Origin: CAZISM01 sp964541895
GTDB taxonomy: Bacteria; Zhuqueibacterota; Zhuqueibacteria; Residuimicrobiales; Residuimicrobiaceae
Reading direction: 5' to 3'
Assembly: GCA_964541895.1 (NCBI GenBank)
Contig: CAZISM010000037.1
Location: 1-44,009 of the forward strand
DNA: 44,009 nt
The notes under the pieces were generated by a model. That model saw only the letters and a list, made by a program, of their open reading frames with translations. It was not told the DNA's origin and searched no databases. Positions 1-8,123 of this stretch are shown here, piece by piece (position 1 is the first letter of the stretch; the number at the start of each line of letters is the position of its first letter). The translations under genes were made by a program, and so were the position numbers.

Positions 1-284
1 GTTGCCGGCAGGGTGGCGCAATACTGCGCCAAGCCGTCCAGCGCATAGTGGGCTTGTTCGCGAACAAGCCGGGAGGTATCATTCAGCATCCGGCACAAGG
101 GTGAAACAATATCCGGTCCCTGGGCGAGCAACGCCTGTGCAATCAGTGTGTTTTCGGCTTGGCTTTGCGCAGGCAGCAAGGTCAAGAGTTGCGCAAGTTC
201 CTGACTATTTTCCGTACCCGCCGCGGTGATTGTCAAGGGTAAAAGCAGGGCGGCGAGAACGAGGATTTTTTTTATCGATATCAT
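1..284 (-). CDS. Exported HEAT-repeat-like protein, C-terminus outside window
   Basis: This reading frame is open from an ATG at 284 to the window edge, giving at least 94 residues without a stop. The first 22 or so residues form a signal peptide: charged MISIKK, then a Leu/Ala-rich core ending TITAAG. The rest is helical and resembles one HEAT unit (ALLAQGPDIVSPLCRMLND, then VREQAHYALDGLA), typical of scaffold or PBS-lyase-like HEAT proteins. A GGAAGGAA ribosome site sits just upstream of the ATG. It starts 16 bases after the stop of the Gfo/Idh/MocA gene on the same strand, so the two are probably co-transcribed. Exported HEAT proteins paired with sugar oxidoreductases are common in glycan-degrading bacteria, but no substrate can be inferred. 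Only one repeat unit is visible, so the family call is tentative. Confidence 0.6.
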   Translation of the reverse strand, partial: MISIKKILVLAALLLPLTITAAGTENSQELAQLLTLLPAQSQAENTLIAQALLAQGPDIVSPLCRMLNDTSRLVREQAHYALDGLAQYCATLPA

Positions 285-300
285 GGGTTTCCTTCCCGGA

Positions 301-1569
301 TTAAAGGTGCCAGGGCGACCGCATGGGTTCGCCGATCAGGCGGTTGGCTTCATCGTCATGGTGGAATCGCTGTTGCACCGGATCAAAGTGCAGGGTGCGA
401 CCCAGGCGTAAGGCGATTTTGCCCAGATTGACCAGGGTCGCGGAGCGGTGACCATTTTCTTCGTTCAGGGCGAATGTGATCCGCCGGCGCACAGAGTCAT
501 GAAAGTCGGTCTGTTGCGGTTGGGGATCCGGAAACGCTGCCAGCTTTTTTTCCAGGTCGGGGATAGTTGAGCGAAAACCCCGAAACAGTTTGCCGTCAGG
601 ACCTTCCAGATAGGGCACGTTTTTATCTTTGGCCTCGCCATCGAGCACGATTTCGCAACCGTCATCATAGATCATGCGAATGGTGCGCCAGGTGCCTACC
701 GCGTCGGCATGCGCCTGCGGAGCGTCGATCTCGATGCGCACCGGACTGGTGTGATCCTTGCCGAGAATATATTGAACCGGATCCAGATAGTGTTGTCCCA
801 TATCGCCCAGGCCGCCGCCGTCATAGTCCCAATAGCCACGGAAGGTGGCGTGGACGCGATGGGGATGGTACGGTTTATACGGTGCCGGTCCAAGCCAGAA
901 ATCATAATCCAGTTCCTGCGGGATCCACTGCGGTTCCAGGTCGGTGCGGCCCACCCAGTAAAATTTCCATTCAAATCCTGTCGCCTCGCTGACGGTCACT
1001 TTCAGGGGCCAGCCGAGGAGGCCGCTGTTGACCAGTTTTTTGATAGGGGCAACGGTGGTGCCAAAGCCGTAGAACCGGTCGTTGAAGCGAAACCAGGTGT
1101 TGATGCGGAATATGCGGCCGTTGTTCTGCACCGCTTCGATCACTTTTTGGCCTTCGGCGATGGTGCGGGTCATGGGCTTTTCGCACCAGATATCCTTGCC
1201 GGCGTTGGCAGCGGCGATGGCGATCAGTCCGTGCCAGTGCGGCGGTGTTACGATGTGCACGATATCAATGTCCGGCCGTTGCAGCAGTTCGCGATAATCG
1301 TGATATCCTTGCACGCCGTCGCCGGCTTTGGCCAGGGCCTGGTTCAAGTGAACCTTGTCGACGTCACACAACGCCAGCAGGCGTGCGCCGGTGTAGCGCA
1401 GGTGGGCCTGGCCCATGCCGCCGACGCCGATGATAGCGCGGGTCAGTTCGTCGCTGGGCGGCGTATACCCCGGCCCGCCCAGCACGCGCCTCGGCACAAT
1501 AGTGAAAGCGGCGGCGCCGGCTGCAGCGCCTTTGAGAAAATCTCTTCGGTTGACAGGTGAACGGGACAT
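301..1569 (-). CDS. Gfo/Idh/MocA family oxidoreductase with Tat signal
   Basis: A 422-residue NAD(P)-dependent sugar or inositol oxidoreductase. The N-terminus carries a twin-arginine-type signal (NRRDFLKG followed by an Ala/Gly-rich core), so export to the periplasm is likely. A Rossmann fold follows, with the nucleotide loop GVGGMGQAH at about residues 48-56. The family EKPMT motif near residue 134 supplies the conserved lysine. The C-terminal half (WDYDGGGLGDMGQHYLDPVQ) matches the MocA alpha/beta dimerisation domain. Family members oxidise or epimerise sugars and their derivatives; the exact substrate cannot be read from sequence. It is transcribed away from the SSS symporter genes and lies upstream of the HEAT-like gene. 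A good promoter (1600-1628) precedes it. Confidence 0.9.
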   Translation of the reverse strand: MSRSPVNRRDFLKGAAAGAAAFTIVPRRVLGGPGYTPPSDELTRAIIGVGGMGQAHLRYTGARLLALCDVDKVHLNQALAKAGDGVQGYHDYRELLQRPDIDIVHIVTPPHWHGLIAIAAANAGKDIWCEKPMTRTIAEGQKVIEAVQNNGRIFRINTWFRFNDRFYGFGTTVAPIKKLVNSGLLGWPLKVTVSEATGFEWKFYWVGRTDLEPQWIPQELDYDFWLGPAPYKPYHPHRVHATFRGYWDYDGGGLGDMGQHYLDPVQYILGKDHTSPVRIEIDAPQAHADAVGTWRTIRMIYDDGCEIVLDGEAKDKNVPYLEGPDGKLFRGFRSTIPDLEKKLAAFPDPQPQQTDFHDSVRRRITFALNEENGHRSATLVNLGKIALRLGRTLHFDPVQQRFHHDDEANRLIGEPMRSPWHL

Positions 1570-1599
1570 GTGAACTCTCCAGTTTGATGATCAGGGTGT

Positions 1600-1628
1600 A
1601 ATATACTATTCCGTATTCAGTTTTGCAA
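1600..1628 (-). promoter_or_regulatory. Sigma-70-type promoter for the Gfo/Idh/MocA gene
   Basis: Read on the minus strand, TTGCAA (1628-1623) is separated by exactly 17 bases from TATATT (1605-1600). Transcription would begin near 1593, about 25 bases before the ATG at 1569. It is arranged back to back with the promoter at 1676-1703. Confidence 0.6.
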
Positions 1629-1675
1629 CATTACAGTTGCACCGGGCAGAAAAAGCCGGCCGGATTTTTGTTGCT

Positions 1676-1703
1676 TTGAAAAGATATTTAATTTTGATAT
1701 ATT
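1676..1703 (+). promoter_or_regulatory. Extended -10 promoter for the SSS symporter operon
   Basis: TTGAAA (1676-1681), a 16-base spacer and TATATT (1698-1703) are preceded by the TGn extension at 1695-1697. The predicted start near 1710 leaves a roughly 30-base leader before the GTG at 1740. The 47 bases between this and the divergent promoter contain two TTGCA-type repeats (TTGCAAC and TTGCACC), which could be an operator. Confidence 0.55.
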
Positions 1704-1739
1704 GCCCAAAATCGAATCCAAAGCCAACGGAGATGAAAC

Positions 1740-3656
1740 GTGCACATCGGATTGATCGATTGGGTCATCATCGTGTTTTCGCTGCTGATCTGTTTCGCGC
1801 CGGCCTTCTTTTTCGGCAAGCGCGCCGGCAAAAGCACCTCTGAATTTTTTGTTTCCGGCAGAGCCGTGCCGTGGTGGCTGGCCGGGCTTTCCATGGTCGC
1901 CACCACCTTCAGCAGCGATACGCCCAACCTGGTCACGGATATCGTGCGGCGCAACGGCGTCGCCGGCAACTGGGTGTGGTGGGCTTTTGTCCTCACCGGC
2001 GTCTCTACGGTTTTCTTTTACGCCCGATTGTGGCGGCGGTCCGGCGTTATGACCGATCTCGAGTTCTATGAAATCCGCTACTCGGGTAAGGCGGCCAGCA
2101 TGGTGCGCGGCTTTCGCTCGGTATACCTGGGGCTGTTCTTCAACGCCATGATTATGGCGACGGTCAATCTGGCGGCCTGCAAAATTGCCGGCATTCTTTT
2201 TGGAATGGAACGCTGGCAGACGCTGCTCTTTGTCGGTGTGCTCAATGTCGTCTTTGCCACCCATTCCGGTTTGTGGGGTGTGCTGGTCATCGACATGATC
2301 CAGTTTTTTATCAAGATGACAGCGGTTATCGCCGCTGCCTATTTTGCGCTGCAGTTGCCACAGGTAGGCGGTCTGGAGGGATTGGTCTCCAAACTCTCCA
2401 CATTGAAAGGACCCGGCAACCTGAACTATCTCAACATGCTGCCGGATTTTACCAATAATTTCGATCTGGCCATCGCCATTTTCATAATGCCGATCGCCGT
2501 ACAGTGGTGGGCCGTCTGGTATCCGGGCGCAGAGCCCGGTGGCGGCAGCTACATCGCCCAGCGCATGCTGGCCTCAAAGTCTGAAAAAGACGCCCTTGGC
2601 GCCGTGCTGTTTTTCAACGTCGCTCATTATGTCCTTCGTCCCTGGCCCTGGATTCTCGTCGGCCTGGCGTCGCTGCTGGTGTACCCCAACTTGTCTGATA
2701 TTCAACAGGCCTTTCCACACCTGGATCCCAAATTGCTGGGACACGATATTGCCTATCCCGCCATGTTAAAGTTCTTGCCGGTGGGATTTGTCGGTCTGAT
2801 GGTCGGCGGGTTGATCGCGGCCAATTCTTCAACCATATTGACGCACCTGAACTGGGGCGCCTCTTATCTGGTGCATGATTTTTATCGCCGCTTTATTAAA
2901 ACCGATGCCACGGAAAAACATTACGTGTTTGCCGGCAGGCTGGCTACGGTCGGTCTGTTTGTCTGTGCGTCCAGCCTGACGTTTGTGCTGGACACGGCCA
3001 AGGATGCGTTTGACATCATTTTGCAGGTGGGTGCCGGCACCGGTCTCTTGTATCTGATCCGCTGGTTCTGGTGGCGCATCAACGCCTGGAGCGAAGTGGT
3101 GGCCATGGTCAGTTCGTTTTTGGTCTCCATCGGCATTCTCATCGTGAACAAATGGCATGCCTCGGCCGTCAAACTTTCGATGGCGGCATCGCTGCGCCAG
3201 GCCTATGCGGATCAGCCCGAGATCCTGCAGACCAAATTGATGCTGGCCAACGACGAACTGGCGCGAATGCCTTCGTATATCCCCACCCACGAAGCCCTGA
3301 TCCTGACGGTTATCATCACTACGGTGTGCTGGGTCCTCACCGCCTACCTGGCGCCGCAGACGGACAAAAAGACTCTGATCGAATTCTATAATAAAGTGCG
3401 ACCGTTTGGACCGGGCTGGAAGTCCATCAGGCAGGAAGCGGGCGTCTCTGACGCAGAGGCCACCTCCACGCATGAAAATATTCCTCTCGCTCTGCTGGGC
3501 TGGGTTGCCGGCAGTTCAATGATCTGGACGTCCCTGTTCGTTGTCGGCAATTTTTTGTACGGCCGCACGCAGATGGCGCTGGTGCTGCTCGTTCTGTTTT
3601 TGATCAGCGGTTTTCTGTTGTTACGGGTGATCAATAAACTGTGGGCCGCTAAATGA
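1740..3656 (+). CDS. SSS-family sodium:solute symporter (long form)
   Basis: A 638-residue inner-membrane protein with about 13-14 hydrophobic segments, of the sodium:solute symporter family (LeuT-fold secondary transporters taking up sugars, amino acids or carboxylates with sodium). Family features include the N-terminal segment ending SEFFVSGRAVPWWLAG, followed by SMVATTFSSDTP. The core helix AANSSTILTHLNWGASYLV is also present, with NSST near the sodium-site region. It starts with GTG, supported by GGAG upstream, and its stop overlaps the ATG of the second symporter by 4 bases. The length exceeds the usual 480-550 residues because of extra C-terminal helices. The substrate is unknown; the neighbouring sugar oxidoreductase and glycosidases favour a carbohydrate-derived solute. 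Confidence 0.93.
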   Translation: MHIGLIDWVIIVFSLLICFAPAFFFGKRAGKSTSEFFVSGRAVPWWLAGLSMVATTFSSDTPNLVTDIVRRNGVAGNWVWWAFVLTGVSTVFFYARLWRRSGVMTDLEFYEIRYSGKAASMVRGFRSVYLGLFFNAMIMATVNLAACKIAGILFGMERWQTLLFVGVLNVVFATHSGLWGVLVIDMIQFFIKMTAVIAAAYFALQLPQVGGLEGLVSKLSTLKGPGNLNYLNMLPDFTNNFDLAIAIFIMPIAVQWWAVWYPGAEPGGGSYIAQRMLASKSEKDALGAVLFFNVAHYVLRPWPWILVGLASLLVYPNLSDIQQAFPHLDPKLLGHDIAYPAMLKFLPVGFVGLMVGGLIAANSSTILTHLNWGASYLVHDFYRRFIKTDATEKHYVFAGRLATVGLFVCASSLTFVLDTAKDAFDIILQVGAGTGLLYLIRWFWWRINAWSEVVAMVSSFLVSIGILIVNKWHASAVKLSMAASLRQAYADQPEILQTKLMLANDELARMPSYIPTHEALILTVIITTVCWVLTAYLAPQTDKKTLIEFYNKVRPFGPGWKSIRQEAGVSDAEATSTHENIPLALLGWVAGSSMIWTSLFVVGNFLYGRTQMALVLLVLFLISGFLLLRVINKLWAAK

Positions 3657-5119
3657 GCCATTTCACGGTACTGGATGGATCGATTGTCGGGTTGTATTTG
3701 CTCGCAACCATGGTGGCCGGTCTGATGGTCCGCAAGTATGTCGGCAAGGTGGAGCACTTTCTCGTTGCCGGCCGCGAGATGAATCTGTATCTGGGCATCG
3801 CTTCCCTGGCGGCTACCGAATTCGGCGTCGTCACCTGCATGTACACTGCCCAGAACGGTTACGAGTTCGGTTTTGCCGGAGCCGTGCCGGGCATTCTGCT
3901 GGCTCTGGCCATGGCCTTTGTCGGCTTCACCGGCCTGGGCGTCAAACCGTTGCGGGACGCCGGCGTAATGACCATACCGGAGCTGTTCGACAGACGGTTC
4001 GGACCGCGCATTCGCTGGTTCTCCGGCGTGGTCATCGTCCTGGGCGGCCTGCTGAATATGGGAGTGTTTTTGCGAACCGGCGGCGAATTCCTGGTTCTGG
4101 TTACCGGCCTCGACGTGCACTACCTGGAGCTGACCATGACGGTGTTGCTGATACTGGTAGCGGTCTATACCATTCTCGGCGGCATGCTTTCGGTGCTGGT
4201 CACCGATTTCCTGCAGTTTGTGGTTATGAGCCTCGGCCTGCTGGTGGTTACCATACTGGTCCTTTACAAGGTCGGCTGGGAAGCTCTGGTGACGGCTGTT
4301 CAGACCCACTATGGCGACGGCGGCTTTAATCCCTTTGTACATCCGAAAATGGGGTGGCCCTATCTGGCCTTTAACACCCTCTTGAACCTGGCGGTGGTGT
4401 TGACCTGGCAGACCACCATAGCCCGTCTGTTGGCCGCCAAAGACACCAAAACGGGCTTAAAAGTGTACAAAGGTACGGCGTTCTTTTTTGTCTGCCGGTT
4501 TCTCATCCCCGGAATCTGGGGTATTGCCGCCCTGGCCACTTTGTCGCCGGAGGTTATCGGACCGAACACGCTTTATGCCATGCCGAAATTTCTCGCCGGT
4601 TTTCTGCCTGTTGGGCTCATGGGATTGCTGGTGGCTGCCATGCTGGCCGCCGACATGTCGACAGACTCTTCGTACATGTTAACCTGGGGCAGCGTGATCT
4701 ATAATGATATTCTGGCGCCGTTTCGGAAAAAGCCGATTTCTGAACAGCGTGGCATATTGTGGAATCGCCTGATCGTTGCCGTGATCGGCCTTTTTTTGCT
4801 GCTGTATGGATTATGGTATCCGCTGAAAGGCGACCTCTGGACCTACCTGGGTGTAACCGGCACCATTTATCTCTCAAGCATGTCGGTGCTGCTGCTGGCG
4901 TGCTGCTACTGGAAGCGGGCCAACAGTTGGGGAGCCGGTGCTGCCATTCTGATCGGCGCTCTGGTGCCAAGCGGATTTCTGGTGTTGCAGCAAATCCCTG
5001 CCACGCAGCACCTGGCGGATCGCATCGGGCCTTATTATTCCGGCATTGCGACCTATATCCTCACCGGCCTGGCGATGTGGATCGGATCGTTACTTAAACC
5101 TGCGCCGAAGGAGGTCTGA
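3653..5119 (+). CDS. SSS-family sodium:solute symporter (short form)
   Basis: A 488-residue membrane protein, the normal length for the sodium:solute symporter family. It has the signature N-terminus (KVEHFLVAGREMNLYLGIASLAATEFG) and the conserved AADMSTDSSYMLTWGSVIYNDI segment, in the position of the family motif following the eighth-to-ninth helix. It overlaps the preceding symporter stop by ATGA and is followed 3 bases later by a 42-residue membrane protein, so the three are one transcript. Two different paralogues in tandem suggest two related solutes or a specialised pair. Substrate unknown. Confidence 0.93.
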   Translation: MSHFTVLDGSIVGLYLLATMVAGLMVRKYVGKVEHFLVAGREMNLYLGIASLAATEFGVVTCMYTAQNGYEFGFAGAVPGILLALAMAFVGFTGLGVKPLRDAGVMTIPELFDRRFGPRIRWFSGVVIVLGGLLNMGVFLRTGGEFLVLVTGLDVHYLELTMTVLLILVAVYTILGGMLSVLVTDFLQFVVMSLGLLVVTILVLYKVGWEALVTAVQTHYGDGGFNPFVHPKMGWPYLAFNTLLNLAVVLTWQTTIARLLAAKDTKTGLKVYKGTAFFFVCRFLIPGIWGIAALATLSPEVIGPNTLYAMPKFLAGFLPVGLMGLLVAAMLAADMSTDSSYMLTWGSVIYNDILAPFRKKPISEQRGILWNRLIVAVIGLFLLLYGLWYPLKGDLWTYLGVTGTIYLSSMSVLLLACCYWKRANSWGAGAAILIGALVPSGFLVLQQIPATQHLADRIGPYYSGIATYILTGLAMWIGSLLKPAPKEV

Positions 5120-5122
5120 CCT

Positions 5123-5251
5123 ATGGAGCATTGGTTCTGGCTCATGATTACAGCTGCGGTTATCGTCTGGTATTCCACCATCACGGTCTATGTGGCTGTT
5201 AAAGGCAGCAAAGACATTCGCGATATGCTGGCGAGGTTGAAGCAGTTGTGA
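5123..5251 (+). CDS. 42-residue single-pass membrane protein, putative symporter accessory subunit
   Basis: A short gene of 43 codons starting at ATG 5123, only 3 bases after the SSS symporter stop and preceded by AAGGAGG at 5108-5114, an excellent ribosome site. The product begins MEHWFWLMITAAVIVWYS, one transmembrane helix of about 20 residues. A Tyr/Thr/Val stretch and a basic amphipathic tail (VKGSKDIRDMLARLKQL) follow. The strong ribosome site, tight spacing and clean membrane topology argue it is real despite its size. Short single-helix proteins encoded next to SSS symporters are known in other phyla as small accessory proteins; assigning this one to the same role is inference. Confidence 0.75.
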   Translation: MEHWFWLMITAAVIVWYSTITVYVAVKGSKDIRDMLARLKQL

Positions 5252-5361
5252 CGCGCTGCCGTGCGGCAGTGATAAAACAGATTAGCGCCTTTTCTGAAAC
5301 GTCATTTCGACGACAGCTCGAGTTCCTTGAATATTAAAGTCAAAACATGGCGAGGTGTGTA

Positions 5362-6708
5362 ATGCAAGAGTATCAGCAAGTCGATCGTCGTGCATTTTTG
5401 AAAACCGGGCTCGGCGTAGCCGCCGGTCTGGGTGCATGGCAAGCCGTACGCGGGGAGCAGGCGGGAGTAAAGATGGAACCCCTGTTCTCCGTTGCCCCGA
5501 TCAAGACCGTGCGCGTTGCCTTTGTCGGTGTCGGCGGCATGGGCTCCGCCCACGTACGAAACTATCTCAAGCTCGACGGTGTGGAGATCAAAGCGGTCTG
5601 TGATATCGTGCCCGCCAAAGTTGAGCGCATCCAAAAATGGTGTACGGATGCCGGTCGTCCCAAGCCGACCGGATATTCGAAAGGCAATTATGATTTTGTC
5701 CGCTTGTGCGAAAACGAAGAGGTGGATCTGGTTTTTACCGCTACCCCCTGGGAGTGGCATGTGCCGGTCTGCCTGGCGGCCATGAAAAACGGCAAACATG
5801 CCGCCACCGAAGTCCCGGCCGCGGTCACGCTGGATGAATGCTGGCAGCTGGTGGAGACCTCCGAGAAGCTGAAAAAGCACTGCATCATGATGGAAAACTG
5901 CTGTTATGATTATGAAGAGATGATGATTTTCAACATGGTGCGCAAGGGATTGTTCGGCGAGTTAATCCATGCCGAAGGCGCCTATAATCACGATCTCCGC
6001 GATATAAAGTTCGCCGACGAAGGGGAAGCATTGTGGCGAACCGCCCATTCCATCAAACGCGACGGCAATCTCTATCCCACCCACGGTCTCGGCCCCATCG
6101 CGCAGTACATGGATATTAATCGCGGCGATCAATTTGACTATCTGGTCTCCATGAGCAGCCTGTCGCGCGGCCTCAATCTGTATGCGGCGGAGAAATTCGG
6201 CGCCGGCGATGCGCGCGCCACGCAGAAATATAAATTGGGTGACGTCAACGTCAGCCTCATTCGCACCAAAGCCGGCCGGACCATCACCCTGGTTCATGAC
6301 TGCAATCTGCCCCGGCCCTATACCCGAATCAATATGATCCAGGGTACGGGGGGAATAGCGCAGAAATGGCCTGATCAGATTCATATCGAGGGCAAGAGTC
6401 CGCACCACAGTTGGGAGCCGCTGGAAAACTACAAGGCCGAATACGAACATCCGCTATGGCGCAAGCTGCGGGAACAGTCGGCCGGAGCCGGACATGGCGG
6501 TATGGATTTTATCGAAGACTATCGCCTGATCGAATGTTTGCACAGAGGCGAATCTCTGGACATGGATGTGTATGATGCCGCGGCCTGGAGCTGCATCTCC
6601 GAGCTGTCGGAGCGATCGGTGGCTAATCGCAGCCGCTCCATGGATGTACCGGATTTCACCAAAGGCCGCTGGAAAACCCGGCCGCAGTTGGGGATTATCG
6701 GACTGTAA
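5362..6708 (+). CDS. GH109-type NAD-dependent glycosidase (alpha-N-acetylgalactosaminidase family)
   Basis: A 448-residue protein of the Gfo/Idh/MocA fold that matches glycoside hydrolase family 109, whose members cleave alpha-N-acetylgalactosamine with a tightly bound NAD through an oxidation-elimination mechanism. It has a Tat-type signal (DRRAFLKTG), the loop GVGGMGSAHV and ATPWEWHVPVCLAAM. GKHAATEVPAAVTLDECW and MMENCCYDYEEMM follow. Most tellingly, YPTHGLGP has Tyr238 and His241 in the Tyr-x-x-His spacing of the characterised catalytic pair; GHGGMDF lies further on. The ATG at 5362 is chosen over 5347 because GCGAGGTG lies 5-6 bases before it, the same site used by the aminotransferase downstream. 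A strong terminator follows. Confidence 0.88.
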   Translation: MQEYQQVDRRAFLKTGLGVAAGLGAWQAVRGEQAGVKMEPLFSVAPIKTVRVAFVGVGGMGSAHVRNYLKLDGVEIKAVCDIVPAKVERIQKWCTDAGRPKPTGYSKGNYDFVRLCENEEVDLVFTATPWEWHVPVCLAAMKNGKHAATEVPAAVTLDECWQLVETSEKLKKHCIMMENCCYDYEEMMIFNMVRKGLFGELIHAEGAYNHDLRDIKFADEGEALWRTAHSIKRDGNLYPTHGLGPIAQYMDINRGDQFDYLVSMSSLSRGLNLYAAEKFGAGDARATQKYKLGDVNVSLIRTKAGRTITLVHDCNLPRPYTRINMIQGTGGIAQKWPDQIHIEGKSPHHSWEPLENYKAEYEHPLWRKLREQSAGAGHGGMDFIEDYRLIECLHRGESLDMDVYDAAAWSCISELSERSVANRSRSMDVPDFTKGRWKTRPQLGIIGL

Positions 6709-6714
6709 GAGACG

Positions 6715-6753
6715 GCCTGCCGAACGCACCATTCGGCAGGCTTGAATTTTTTT
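6715..6753 (+). terminator. Intrinsic terminator after the GH109 gene
   Basis: A perfect 10-base-pair stem (GCCTGCCGAA with TTCGGCAGGC, 7-base loop) is followed by TTGAA and a run of eight T. It lies 6 bases after the GH109 stop and should end or attenuate the symporter-GH109 transcript. Confidence 0.85.
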
Positions 6754-6781
6754 GCATGCTCGTTATGCATAGGATATTTTG

Positions 6782-8077
6782 ATGAAAAAATTTGCCTTGT
6801 TTGTTCTTTTTCTATGGCCGGGCCTGGTGTTCAGCACCGGGCTGGATACCTTGCAGCTTTCCAACATACAGGCCGGACTGGCCAGAATAGACATCACGCC
6901 GCCTATCGGTGTGCCCCTCGGCGGTTATGCGGCGCGCTCCGGTCCGGCGACCGGCATTCATGACCCGCTCTATGCCGCCATTCTGGTGCTGGCGGACGGC
7001 CGGCAGAAAGCGGTGTTGATCACGGTGGACTTATTGCAGGTTATGCAGGCGCAAGGGGATGCCATTCGCGATTCCCTGCTCAGAATATGCGCTATCCCGC
7101 CCGCCAATGTGCTCATCAACGCCTCCCATTCCCACGGTACGCCCTGGCTGGAGACCAGCACCGTCTATGAGAGCGATGTCATCGCCAAAATCGTCGGCGG
7201 CGTTCGTATCGCGTTGCAGAGACTGCAACCGGTGAGCATCGGTTATGGCGAAGGGCAAATCGATTTTAATACCAGCCGTCGTTTTATCGATGCCTCCGGC
7301 AAATGCATCGGCATCCTCAATCCCGCCGGCCTCTGTGACCATCGGGTCAAAGTGCTGCGACTGGACACCGCCAGTGATCCGGCGCCGCTGGGGGTGATCA
7401 TGCATGCCGTCTGCCATGCCAATGTATTTCGTCAAGCCAACACCGAGGTGTCGGCCGATTTCCCGGGTGCCGCCAAATCGTTCGTGGAACACGCGTTTGG
7501 AAAGGCCACCACGACGCTGTTCATGCAGGGCTGTTGTGGTGACATCCGCGCCAATTTACCCGGCCTGACCGACAAGGACGAAGGGTATGGCCGCAGCGGC
7601 AATGAAGCGGACATGCAGTGGTGCGGCTGGAGTCTCGGCAGCGAAGCGGTCAAGGTGGCGGCGAAAAGCCGGGTCCGGGAACAGGCCAGGCAGAGGCCGC
7701 AGCAGATGCAGATTCGCAGCGCTTTGCAGGTGATCGAGCTGGAAGCGGACATGAAAAAATACGCGATGCTGCCCTATAAAAGAGAAACGATCAGCAACGG
7801 ACGCATCAGGTTGCCGCTGCAGGTCATCGTGGTGGGGCCTTACTGGTTCATCGGCTTGCCCGGCGAACCGGTGCTGGAGTACGCCCTGCAGATCGAAAAA
7901 ATGATCCCGGCCGGAGCCAGAGCCTTTGTACTCGGTTATGCGGCCGCTGATGCCGGCTATATTCCTGTTGAGCGCATGTTCGCCGAAGGGGGCTATGAGG
8001 CCGGCTGCGCCTATCTGCCAAACTGCGAAGGGAAAATTCTCGACCGTATCCGGAACATGATTACGAGTGTGCAATAG
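6782..8077 (+). CDS. Secreted neutral/alkaline ceramidase-fold protein lacking the classical catalytic serine
   Basis: A 431-residue protein with a signal peptide (MKKFALFVLFLWPGLVFS) and the neutral/alkaline non-lysosomal ceramidase N-terminal domain. The family opening is AGLARIDITPPIGVPLGGYA. Probable zinc-site histidines lie in NASHSHGTP and HAVCHANVF. In true neutral ceramidases the nucleophilic serine lies in GDVSPN; here the equivalent stretch is GDIRAN (residues 253-258), with Arg256 at the serine position. The fold is therefore clear but ceramide amidase activity is doubtful, and the substrate may be another amide or ester of a glycoconjugate. The ATG at 6782 follows AGGA at 6771-6774; an in-frame TTG just before it is ignored. 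It lies downstream of a terminator and 46 bases before the aminotransferase gene. Confidence 0.82.
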   Translation: MKKFALFVLFLWPGLVFSTGLDTLQLSNIQAGLARIDITPPIGVPLGGYAARSGPATGIHDPLYAAILVLADGRQKAVLITVDLLQVMQAQGDAIRDSLLRICAIPPANVLINASHSHGTPWLETSTVYESDVIAKIVGGVRIALQRLQPVSIGYGEGQIDFNTSRRFIDASGKCIGILNPAGLCDHRVKVLRLDTASDPAPLGVIMHAVCHANVFRQANTEVSADFPGAAKSFVEHAFGKATTTLFMQGCCGDIRANLPGLTDKDEGYGRSGNEADMQWCGWSLGSEAVKVAAKSRVREQARQRPQQMQIRSALQVIELEADMKKYAMLPYKRETISNGRIRLPLQVIVVGPYWFIGLPGEPVLEYALQIEKMIPAGARAFVLGYAAADAGYIPVERMFAEGGYEAGCAYLPNCEGKILDRIRNMITSVQ

Positions 8078-8123
8078 CCTGCCGGGCTCTTTGCATTCAC
8101 CCTTTTTTTACGCGAGGTGTATC

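Noticed and set aside
5256..5275. CTGCC-GTGC-GGCAG hairpin after the 42-residue gene as a terminator.
   Set aside because: The stem is only 5 base pairs and no T run follows.
6752..6780. TTGCAT-N17-TATTTT as a promoter for the ceramidase-fold gene.
   Set aside because: The start site would fall after the ATG, and the stretch contains the AGGA ribosome site instead.
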